Shown: positions 8,216 to 15,149 of the stretch, piece by piece
Position numbering within the stretch: position 1 is the stretch's first letter
How the letters are laid out: every line of letters starts with the position of its first letter
From: Synergistaceae bacterium
GTDB taxonomy: Bacteria; Synergistota; Synergistia; Synergistales; Thermovirgaceae
Direction of reading: 5' to 3'
Assembly: GCA_003446665.1 (NCBI GenBank)
Contig: DMCT01000023.1
Location: 1-30,490, forward strand
DNA length: 30,490 nt
Program-made: the position numbers and the translations under genes
Notes under the pieces: generated by a model
Told to the model about the DNA's origin: nothing
What the model saw: only the letters and a program-made list of their open reading frames with translations
Databases searched by the model: none

Positions 8216-10057
8216 TCAGCTTTCAGTACTTTCCCGAAGGATACCTTCAAGGTTTTCCAGTGTTTTCTCGAAAAGGGCGGCTACTTCTTTTACAGGTTCT
8301 GAAGACGTCATGTCCACTCCGGCACGCCTGAGGAGTATTACAGGGTAATCAGACTTCCCGCTTTCCAGGAACTCCAGATATCGTTTTACTTCCTGAGTGC
8401 CGCCTTCCCTGATGTTTCTGGAAAGAGCCGTAGCCGCGGCGTACCCTGTGGCATACTGGTACACGTAAAACGGGGAATAAAAATGGGGGATTCTTGCCCA
8501 TTCGTACTCCAGTTCATTGTCTATTTCCAGCTCAGGCCCGTAATATTTTTCGTTCAGGCTGCGCCACAGAGAGCAGAAGGTCTCGGCAGTCGGGGCTTCT
8601 CCTTCGGCAATCATGTTGTGTACCGTCAATTCGAACTCAGCGAAAAGAGTTTGGCGGAAAAAGGTTGTCCTGATCTGTTCAAGCAGGGCGTTGGCGAAGT
8701 AAAGCTTTTCCTCACGGGAGGTCGCTTGTTCCTGTAAAGCCTCGTGAAGGATTATCTCATTGGTGGTGGAAGCCACTTCGGCGGTAAAAATACTGTGCCC
8801 CGAGTATACGAAGGGCTGTTTTTTGTCTGTGAAAGCCTTGTGAAGCGCATGCCCCATCTCGTGAGCTATGGTGAAAACGTCCCTGAAGGTTCCGTTGTAG
8901 TTGAGGAGTACGTAGGGATGGATCCCGTATGAGCCCCAGGAGTAGGCTCCTCCGCGTTTCCCGCGGTTTTCAAGGACGTCGATCCATCGAGATTCGAATC
9001 CCTCCATCAAAAGCGAGACGTATTCGTCACCTAGTGGCTTAAGTGATTCGGCTACCATTTGGCAGGCGTCCTCGTAGGAAATGCACGGCTTTGGTTCTGG
9101 AGCCAGAGGGAAGTACATGTCGTGCATGTGAATAGATTCAAGATCGAGGGCTCTTTTTTTGATCGAAGTGTATCGGTGGAGTAGATAAAGGTGTTTCTCG
9201 ACTGTCTCTATCAGCCCATGGTATACCTCAGGGGGAATATTGTCGGGTGCCAGGGCCGCTTCCAGCGTTGATGAATATTTTCGGCTACGGGCGAAATAAG
9301 CAGATGACCTCAAGGTCGCGTTCAGTGTACCTGACAGAGTGTTTTTGTAAGATCCAAAGACTCCGTGCAGGACTTTGAAGGAATTTTTGCGGAGTGTCCT
9401 GTCTGGGGAAATGATGTACGTGCCGTAGAGTTCCTGTGTCAAAGGATGGAGATGCCCTTTTCCGTCTTCCACCTCCGGAAAGGACATATCGGCGTTGGTA
9501 AGCATGCTGTAAATATTCTCGGGAGCGTGAGCGATCTCTCCTGCTCCGGACAAGAGCGTTTCTTCTTCAGCCGACAGGCGATGAGCGCTTTGCCGAAAGA
9601 TATCTTCCAGGAGGAACCTGTAGATTTCAAGATCCTTTCTTTCTGTGATAAAACTTTCTATGCGCTCACGTCCAGCTTCGATGATTTCCGGAATGATAAA
9701 AGAAGTCAGCTCGCCTGTTTTGACGGCCAAAGAAACAGCCCTGGCCGCCATCGACTGCGCTTTTTGGTTTCTTGTGTCTTGATGGCTGAGCATGTGGGCA
9801 TATACAAAAACCCTTTCCATCAGCTTCTCCAAAGTGTCTGCAAGGCTTAGCCCTTCCAGGAGTCCTTCAGCGCTCGCCTTCAGGCTTCCTTTTCGAGAGG
9901 CCAGGTCTTCTCCTGTGGATTCCACGGTTTTGAGAGCTTTTTCCCAGTCTTTTGCTGTTTCGAAAAGATCCTCGAGTCGCCACGTATATTTTTCAGGAAT
10001 GTCCGATCTTTCGGGCAAAGAGTGTGTTCGTTCCTCTTTCGCTTTCTCAGACGTCAT
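8216..10057 (-). CDS. pepF: Oligoendopeptidase F, M3B family
   Basis: PepF is a cytoplasmic zinc metallopeptidase that trims short peptides. With ATG at 10057 (SD AAAGGA nine bases upstream) the protein has 613 residues; ATG 10066 is in frame but touches the same ribosome site. The zinc motif HEMGH lies at about 399-403 and the third ligand Glu at about 427 in FTAEVAST. The pattern TWRLEDLF near the N terminus and the C-terminal YATGYAAATAL are family hallmarks. It is the last gene of a minus-strand cluster with a permease, a B3/B4 protein and a small membrane protein, 63 bases after the latter, which suits uptake and breakdown of peptides or amino acids. Confidence 0.95.
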   Translation of the reverse strand: MTSEKAKEERTHSLPERSDIPEKYTWRLEDLFETAKDWEKALKTVESTGEDLASRKGSLKASAEGLLEGLSLADTLEKLMERVFVYAHMLSHQDTRNQKAQSMAARAVSLAVKTGELTSFIIPEIIEAGRERIESFITERKDLEIYRFLLEDIFRQSAHRLSAEEETLLSGAGEIAHAPENIYSMLTNADMSFPEVEDGKGHLHPLTQELYGTYIISPDRTLRKNSFKVLHGVFGSYKNTLSGTLNATLRSSAYFARSRKYSSTLEAALAPDNIPPEVYHGLIETVEKHLYLLHRYTSIKKRALDLESIHMHDMYFPLAPEPKPCISYEDACQMVAESLKPLGDEYVSLLMEGFESRWIDVLENRGKRGGAYSWGSYGIHPYVLLNYNGTFRDVFTIAHEMGHALHKAFTDKKQPFVYSGHSIFTAEVASTTNEIILHEALQEQATSREEKLYFANALLEQIRTTFFRQTLFAEFELTVHNMIAEGEAPTAETFCSLWRSLNEKYYGPELEIDNELEYEWARIPHFYSPFYVYQYATGYAAATALSRNIREGGTQEVKRYLEFLESGKSDYPVILLRRAGVDMTSSEPVKEVAALFEKTLENLEGILRESTES

Positions 10058-10120
10058 CGAAAACATCCTTTCTTCTTCATTTACGCTTCTTTATTTACGT
10101 TTTTTTGCGTGGTTTACTCT

Positions 10121-10372
10121 TCAGCGATTGGCGAAGTAAAAGAAGAACATCAGTCCTATGCAGATTCCACTAAAAATTGCGCGTCGCAGGCGTACCTGTT
10201 TATTTGTCGGGCCTGCCTCACTGGGGTTGTAAAAACCGGATGGTGCTTTTTTGTTTCTCTTTTTCTTTTTATCGCGGCGTCCCCAGATTTTATCTCCATA
10301 GGCATAAGCCAAAAGGCCGGCGCCAATGCCCATAAAGCCTGCACCCATAAGAGGTTCAAACAATTGTTCCAT
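10121..10372 (-). CDS. Small membrane protein of unknown function
   Basis: The 83-residue product has a glycine-rich hydrophobic segment (about 10-27), a strongly basic linker with KKKKRNKK, and a second hydrophobic segment (about 65-80) ending in Phe/Tyr-rich residues. This predicts two membrane helices with the lysine-rich loop inside. ATG 10372 is preceded by AGAGAGGG. It lies 42 bases after the B3/B4 gene and 63 before pepF, all in one direction. I do not recognise the family. The two-helix pattern and ribosome site argue that it is real. Confidence 0.6.
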   Translation of the reverse strand: MEQLFEPLMGAGFMGIGAGLLAYAYGDKIWGRRDKKKKRNKKAPSGFYNPSEAGPTNKQVRLRRAIFSGICIGLMFFFYFANR

Positions 10373-10414
10373 TTCGAGCCCTCTCTCTTTAATGTCATTT
10401 CGGATTTATGAAGG

Positions 10415-11128
10415 TTACCTCAATGTAAACGAGGGATTTCTAGCGTCAAGTATGTGTACCTCAACCTCGGCTTTGCAAAAAGCTTCGAGTTTCCCTGCAA
10501 GGTCCTCGGTCATATCCCTGGTCATTTCAGCCGTAACTGGAGGCAAGCCATCCACGTTGAGTGCAACGAAGGCTGTATCTTCGGTGATTTTCGTGGTGTC
10601 GCTGTTTCTCCAACACCATGCCCTGCACAACACGTTACCGTCTGATGAGTCTTTGTATATTATTTCACCCGGCTTGGGGTTTTCGAGATCATCGGGTTTC
10701 CCAAGTGGTCTATAGGTTTCATTACCCTCAGCGTAGCAGAGTATCAGATTTCCTGACACGGAATCGAGGTCGTCTCCACCGCAGGGGACAAGGTATTTCA
10801 GGCTTGTCCTGTTTATAAGGGAAACTACGGTATTTATGTAAGGAATTGTTGCTCCCTTCCGGATTCGCTTTACCAGGTTGACTATAGACGGCGGGCAGGA
10901 ATTCGGGTTTATGTCAAAAGCGCGGAAAGCCTTCATCCATGAGGACAAATTCGGATGTTCCTTGTATTTTTCGAGTGCCTGGTCCGTCCTTGTCCGTTCT
11001 TCCAGAAGACGCAGCTCTTCTTCAAGTTCCCTTATTTTTGACTTGTTGTCTATGTTTCTTCCGACAACCACTCCCCGAGTGAAATCCGGAAACACCTCAA
11101 AGACTGCTTCATGAATCCCTATTTCCAT
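10415..11128 (-). CDS. Free-standing B3/B4 domain protein (PheRS-beta-like)
   Basis: The 237-residue protein resembles COG3382, stand-alone copies of the B3/B4 domain of the phenylalanyl-tRNA synthetase beta subunit, which in the synthetase hydrolyses Tyr-tRNA(Phe). Evidence is the segment FRAFDINPNSCPPSIVNLVKR, the NTVVSLINRTSL stretch and the C-terminal WCWRNSDTTKIT block. The N-terminal part carries a Glu/Arg-rich helix (about 30-60). No tRNA synthetase catalytic domain is present. A role as a trans-editing or ligand-binding factor is inference. ATG 11128 has an AGGAGG site, and the gene begins 16 bases after the permease gene, so they should be cotranscribed. Confidence 0.8.
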   Translation of the reverse strand: MEIGIHEAVFEVFPDFTRGVVVGRNIDNKSKIRELEEELRLLEERTRTDQALEKYKEHPNLSSWMKAFRAFDINPNSCPPSIVNLVKRIRKGATIPYINTVVSLINRTSLKYLVPCGGDDLDSVSGNLILCYAEGNETYRPLGKPDDLENPKPGEIIYKDSSDGNVLCRAWCWRNSDTTKITEDTAFVALNVDGLPPVTAEMTRDMTEDLAGKLEAFCKAEVEVHILDARNPSFTLR

Positions 11129-11144
11129 GGTTTCGAACCTCCTG

Positions 11145-12443
11145 TTATTGGTCAGTTAAATTTTGCGCAAGGCTGTTTTGGGCTGAAGCGACTCCTTTTT
11201 CGATATTGACTCTCATAAGAAGGGAAAGTCCTCCGAGGAAGAACAAAAGAAGTATACCCAAACCCGGCAAAACGGACCCCGTAAAATGAGTGATCACGCC
11301 GAAAAGAAAAGGACCGATCACGCCTGAAAACTTGCTGGAAATGTCGTAAAAACCAAAGAATTCCCCGCTCTTTCCTTTTGGGATCATGAGTCCGAAAGTA
11401 CTCCTGCTGATGGCTTGGACTCCGCCTTGGACCATCCCTACACAAGCAGCAAGAATCCAGAAATGCCATTGTCTGGACATAAAAATTGCAGCTATGGTAA
11501 TGAGAGAATACCAAACAAGTCCGACACCGATGGCCCCTTTCCCGCCGATCCTTTTTGCAAGCCGTCCAAAGAGCACCGAAAAAGGCGCGGCCACGAATTG
11601 GGTCAAAAGAAGAGCCCCAATGATCGAGACAGGATCAAACCTCATCACGGCAGCGTAAATTGCCGCCAGTTTCATTATTGTCCCGACACCGTCGTTGTAA
11701 AGCCAAAAAGCGATCAAAAAGAAAAATAGGTCCCGATATTGTCCTATCTCCCCGAAAGTGTCAACGATTCTTTTAACACCGTTTTTGATGGTATCCGATC
11801 GCCCGCTACTGCCTTGTCCTGTGACAGTTGGTTCAGGTACATAGAGGAAAAGCGGCAACGAAAACAGTGACCACCAAAGGGATACAGAAAGAAAGGATAT
11901 CCGGTACCCTATTGTTCCGGGTAAAAGTATTATGCCAAGGACGTTTAATGCAAGAAGGATGCCTCCTCCAACGTAGCCGAAAGCGTAACCGCGGGAGGAA
12001 ATTTCGTCCATTGTCTTGCCGTTTTGCGCGAGTTGAGGAAGAAGAGCGTCGTAGAATATCATCGACAAGGAAAAACCAATGGAACCGGCAACGTAAAACA
12101 AAAGGGCCCTCAGCCAGTTACCCTGGTCGACCGTGTAAAGTAGTCCTGTTGAAAGTACACCTATAAGTGTAAAAAAGGCAAGAAAGTGTTTTCTCTTCCC
12201 TGAAACGTCGGCGATGCTTCCCAGAAGTGGGGCGAACAAGGCAGCCGTCAGCATTGCCCCTGCGGAAGAGTAACCCAGATAGGCAGCCGGCAGGCCCTCA
12301 GGCAAAGATGAGGCCATACCGTTGAAATATACCGGGAACACTGCGGCGAGGATAACCGTCGCAAAAGCCGAGTTCCCGACGTCGTAAAGACACCAGGAAT
12401 TGACGGCCCTCAGATGTTCCGACATTTTGTCGAAGGGTTTCAT
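11145..12443 (-). CDS. MFS permease, UMF1/Atg22-like
   Basis: A 432-residue, mostly hydrophobic protein with about twelve membrane helices. The N-terminal SWCLYDVGNSAFATVI is the signature of the UMF1 (Atg22-like) branch of the major facilitator superfamily, and RSTFGLMIPKGKSGEFFGFYD in the second half is also typical. Yeast Atg22 exports amino acids from the vacuole; bacterial substrates are largely unknown. It is the first gene of the minus-strand cluster ending in pepF, so export or uptake of amino acids or peptides is a reasonable guess. The ribosome site before ATG 12443 (AAAGAG) is weak. Confidence 0.88.
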   Translation of the reverse strand: MKPFDKMSEHLRAVNSWCLYDVGNSAFATVILAAVFPVYFNGMASSLPEGLPAAYLGYSSAGAMLTAALFAPLLGSIADVSGKRKHFLAFFTLIGVLSTGLLYTVDQGNWLRALLFYVAGSIGFSLSMIFYDALLPQLAQNGKTMDEISSRGYAFGYVGGGILLALNVLGIILLPGTIGYRISFLSVSLWWSLFSLPLFLYVPEPTVTGQGSSGRSDTIKNGVKRIVDTFGEIGQYRDLFFFLIAFWLYNDGVGTIMKLAAIYAAVMRFDPVSIIGALLLTQFVAAPFSVLFGRLAKRIGGKGAIGVGLVWYSLITIAAIFMSRQWHFWILAACVGMVQGGVQAISRSTFGLMIPKGKSGEFFGFYDISSKFSGVIGPFLFGVITHFTGSVLPGLGILLLFFLGGLSLLMRVNIEKGVASAQNSLAQNLTDQ

Positions 12444-12521
12444 TGCTCTTTTAAATATCCTTTCGCAGGATTTCTGATCGTATTTTTATTTGCTCCCAGT
12501 ATAACCGCTTACCCCTGGATT

Positions 12522-12550
12522 TTGCCCTCTTCTCGCCGACAAGCTTTAAT
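12522..12550 (+). promoter_or_regulatory. Candidate promoter for the small membrane protein/L,D-transpeptidase pair
   Basis: TTGCCC (12522-12527) and TTTAAT (12545-12550) are 17 bp apart, about 80 bases before the gene at 12631. It lies in the divergent region 12444-12630, where no gene is visible. Confidence 0.5.
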
Positions 12551-12630
12551 ATCTGGTATCCTTTTCCGGCACCCTTTTCGTTTGGTCCATAAATTCACTC
12601 CTGAAGAAACACCATAAGGGGGAGTAAAAA

Positions 12631-12948
12631 ATGTCTGAAAATTCAATCGAAGAACAAAAGAGCTGGAAGACCCTCGAAAAAAGGATCTCCGACATACTTG
12701 AAGACCATCGTTGCTATGAGTTTGTCGAGCTAATGAAAAGCCCTTGGCGACTGATGTGGAGGAACTTTCTGGCGGGAGTGGCCAAGGGGCTCGGATTTGC
12801 TGTAGGGTTGACCGTTCTGGCGGTCATTGTCGGTTATATTATTATAGGTCTTTTGAAACCGCTTCTCACACTGGAGCTCCCGGTGATAGGCGGTCTCATC
12901 GCGGACATAATAAGGGCTGTCCAGATGCAAATGAACGGAGGTATGTAA
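12631..12948 (+). CDS. Small membrane protein, DUF5665-like
   Basis: The 105-residue product has a polar N-terminal half with an amphipathic start, the segment FVELMKSPWRLMWRNFLAGVAKGLG leading into a long hydrophobic stretch (about 55-78), and a second weakly hydrophobic stretch (about 82-95). The arrangement is like the DUF5665 family, for which no function is established. ATG 12631 follows AAGGGGGAG. Its stop directly abuts the ATG of the L,D-transpeptidase, so the two are translationally linked; that points to an envelope-related role. Confidence 0.72.
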   Translation: MSENSIEEQKSWKTLEKRISDILEDHRCYEFVELMKSPWRLMWRNFLAGVAKGLGFAVGLTVLAVIVGYIIIGLLKPLLTLELPVIGGLIADIIRAVQMQMNGGM

Positions 12949-13512
12949 ATGCGACCAAAAAGGCCAATGGCTTTTGCCTTGCTACTCCTTTTTTGCTTTA
13001 TGGTTTTTCTCGCCACAGGGGACATTGCTTTCGCATCAAAAAAATTCCCGGCTGAAATTCCACGCCCTTTTGTCCTTGAAGAATTCGTGGCGAATTGGGA
13101 GCTTGAAGGATCAATATGGATTCTCATAGACAAACCATCCTTTTCGCTGACCCAATACAGGGGTACGCAAAAAATTTCCAGCTACCCTGTGGCTTTGGGT
13201 AAAAACCCTGAAAACAAGCAACGCGCAGGAGACATGAGAACACCCGAAGGGGTGTTCAAGGTCAAAAGCATCCATGATTCGAAACATTGGGTGCATGATT
13301 TCGGTGACGGCAAAGGTCCAATACCGGGCGCATACGGGCCATGGTTCATACGTCTTGAGACTGGCTGGAAGGGGATCGGCATTCATGGAACCCACGATCC
13401 GGCATCTATAGGCACCCTTGCGACGGAAGGATGCATAAGAATGAAAAACGAGGATCTCCTTCGCATCGTCGATGAAACACCGGTCGGAACAGTGGTGGTA
13501 ATCACTCCCTGA
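12949..13512 (+). CDS. L,D-transpeptidase, YkuD domain, exported
   Basis: The enzyme should cross-link peptidoglycan stem peptides (3-3 bonds) or attach proteins to the wall. Of 187 residues the first 29 are a signal peptide (basic start, Leu/Phe-rich core, cleavage after AFA). The YkuD domain covers about 55-187 and ends with the catalytic motif: HG (146-147) and Cys162 in TEGCIRM. The usual Ser-His before Gly-Cys is Thr-Glu here, a modest deviation. The start codon directly follows the stop of the small membrane protein. Confidence 0.92.
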   Translation: MRPKRPMAFALLLLFCFMVFLATGDIAFASKKFPAEIPRPFVLEEFVANWELEGSIWILIDKPSFSLTQYRGTQKISSYPVALGKNPENKQRAGDMRTPEGVFKVKSIHDSKHWVHDFGDGKGPIPGAYGPWFIRLETGWKGIGIHGTHDPASIGTLATEGCIRMKNEDLLRIVDETPVGTVVVITP

Positions 13513-13599
13513 TTCGATTCAGTTTCTTTCGGCAGGCACTTCTCGGACCGCTTCGCTTCTGAGCAAAATAAGATATACCCTCGAGACTAACCTCTCGGT

Positions 13600-13626
13600 G
13601 GATAGAGTTTTTAATGTTTTCTATCC
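13600..13626. repeat. Inverted repeat downstream of the L,D-transpeptidase
   Basis: GGATAGA and TCTATCC form a perfect 7+7 repeat around a 13-base T-rich spacer, 88 bases after the stop. No T-run follows, so it is a poor terminator; it could be an mRNA-end hairpin. Confidence 0.4.
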
Positions 13627-13658
13627 TATTGCCCTAAATCTTGTAGTTGAACGTACTG

Positions 13659-13699
13659 TAAAAAGAGGCCGAGGGAACCAATTTCCCCCCGGCCCCTTT
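13659..13699 (-). terminator. Terminator of the superoxide reductase gene
   Basis: On the minus strand a long GC-rich hairpin (about 16 pairs with one bulged G and a few G-U pairs) closes around ATTGG and is followed by TTTTTAC. It lies just past the stop at 13724. Confidence 0.8.
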
Positions 13700-13723
13700 G
13701 AAACATCAACGTGAGGGAAAATT

Positions 13724-14119
13724 TTACGAGACTTTGATTTCCTTGGAACTCTCCCAAAATCCGTGAATGTTGCAGTAAGATGTCGCATAGAGTACGCCAG
13801 ATTTTTTCGTTGACATTTCTGCCGTGACCGAGTGGTTGGTATAAACGGCCCCTGAGTTTGCCCCTTCTACTGACTCCCCGTGAGCGGTAAACTCGAAATT
13901 ACCCACCTGTACGGCGAACTTTTCACCTTCCGGTTTGAAGAAAACCTGGATCCATCTTATATGGTGTTCTGTGGTGTTTGGATGGGCTATTTCCTTCCCT
14001 ACCGACACCTTCAACTGGAACGTTTCTCCAGCCTTGACTGAGTCGGGGCATTCTATGACGGGAACATGCTTTTCAGATTTCCAGTCGGCACTCTGGTAAA
14101 GTTCTGCAACCTTTCCCAT
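13724..14119 (-). CDS. Superoxide reductase, one-iron (neelaredoxin) type
   Basis: This cytoplasmic enzyme reduces superoxide to peroxide without making oxygen, a defence of anaerobes. ATG 14119 with GGAGG at 14128-14132 gives 131 residues; the longer frame to 14230 is not needed. The iron site is complete: E15, K16 and H18 (EKHVP), H46 (AHPN), H52 (EHHIRW), C116 and H119 (CNIHG). The N-terminal Cys4 desulforedoxin domain of two-iron desulfoferrodoxins is absent. It is a single-gene unit with its own promoter and terminator. Confidence 0.95.
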   Translation of the reverse strand: MGKVAELYQSADWKSEKHVPVIECPDSVKAGETFQLKVSVGKEIAHPNTTEHHIRWIQVFFKPEGEKFAVQVGNFEFTAHGESVEGANSGAVYTNHSVTAEMSTKKSGVLYATSYCNIHGFWESSKEIKVS

Positions 14120-14151
14120 TCTGTACGCCTCCTTTTGTGTAATCTGTAAGT

Positions 14152-14180
14152 ATTTTACCTGTAATTGAAGCCTTCGGCAA
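14152..14180 (-). promoter_or_regulatory. Promoter of the superoxide reductase gene
   Basis: On the minus strand TTGCCG (14180-14175) and TAAAAT (14157-14152) are 17 bp apart and about 35 bases before the start codon. Confidence 0.65.
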
Positions 14181-14356
14181 AGATGAGTTTCTCCGTTCGA
14201 CATTTTGATGCAGATAGCGAAACGAAACAAAGGGGGCTTTGGAGGGATTTTACAAGAGGGCGCTTTGGGTTATCCTGAATCAAACCGACAAGCCTCTCCA
14301 TAAAGATGAAGGGTGCCGGGTTTAATGAAACACGAAAAAGGAAAGGGTGAAATACT

Positions 14357-15133
14357 TTGAAAATCGCCAGATACGTTTTGAAGTCACGCGAAAACGGCAA
14401 ACCTGCATGGGCACGTGTTGAGGGAGGATTCCTGTACCCCATGGAATTTGCCGGTGGCGAAACCAACGGAAATCCCGTCAGAATAGAAGATGCCAGGCTT
14501 CTTGCTCCGGCGATTCCGACTAAGATAGTTTGCGTTGGCCAGAATTACTTGAAACATATACAGGAAATGGGGCATGACAAGGGACCATTGCCGACTGAGC
14601 CTGGACTTTTTCTCAAAGGGCCCAATACTCTCGCAGATCCCGAAAGCGTTATCCCGTATCCTGCTTTTACGAAAGAATTTCACTACGAGGGCGAGCTTGC
14701 AATTGTAATAGACAAACGTATGAAGCCAGGATACGAGAATCCCATGGATGGTATTTTAGGTTACACGGCGGCGCTTGATATGACTGCCAGGGACAGGCAG
14801 AGGGAAGACCTCCAATGGATCATGGCCAAATCAGCCGACCTTTTCTGCCCTCTGGGACCCTGGATCGAAACCGACCTGGATCCTGGCGACGTCAGCGTCA
14901 AAACCATGGTAAACGGGACGATAAGGCAAGACGGTCGCACCGATGACCTTTTGTTCCCCGTGGAGAGAATCCTCTCTCATATCCTTACCTTCATGACCCT
15001 TGAGCCCGGTGATGTGGTCTTGACGGGGACCCCGTCCGGTGTAGGCGAGGTCTTTCCGGGTGACCGCATAGAAGTGGAAATCGAAGGTCTAGGTGGCCTT
15101 TTGGCAGTTAAGATTGGAACAAGGCCGGACTGA
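14357..15133 (+). CDS. Fumarylacetoacetate hydrolase (FAH)-family protein
   Basis: The 258-residue protein is of the short FAH type (hydrolases, decarboxylases and isomerases of dicarbonyl or 2-oxo acids). Motifs are CVGQNYLKH, the metal-binding HYEGELAIVI and the C-terminal LTGTPSGVGE. The exact reaction cannot be assigned; oxaloacetate decarboxylase, acylpyruvase and 2-hydroxyhepta-dienedioate isomerase share this fold. Start TTG 14357 follows GGAAAGGGTGA. It begins a run with the acyl-CoA synthetase (16-base gap) and plsY, suggesting a role in carbon catabolism that feeds acyl-CoA. Confidence 0.88.
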   Translation: MKIARYVLKSRENGKPAWARVEGGFLYPMEFAGGETNGNPVRIEDARLLAPAIPTKIVCVGQNYLKHIQEMGHDKGPLPTEPGLFLKGPNTLADPESVIPYPAFTKEFHYEGELAIVIDKRMKPGYENPMDGILGYTAALDMTARDRQREDLQWIMAKSADLFCPLGPWIETDLDPGDVSVKTMVNGTIRQDGRTDDLLFPVERILSHILTFMTLEPGDVVLTGTPSGVGEVFPGDRIEVEIEGLGGLLAVKIGTRPD

Positions 15134-15149
15134 AAGGGGAGAAGTCGCG

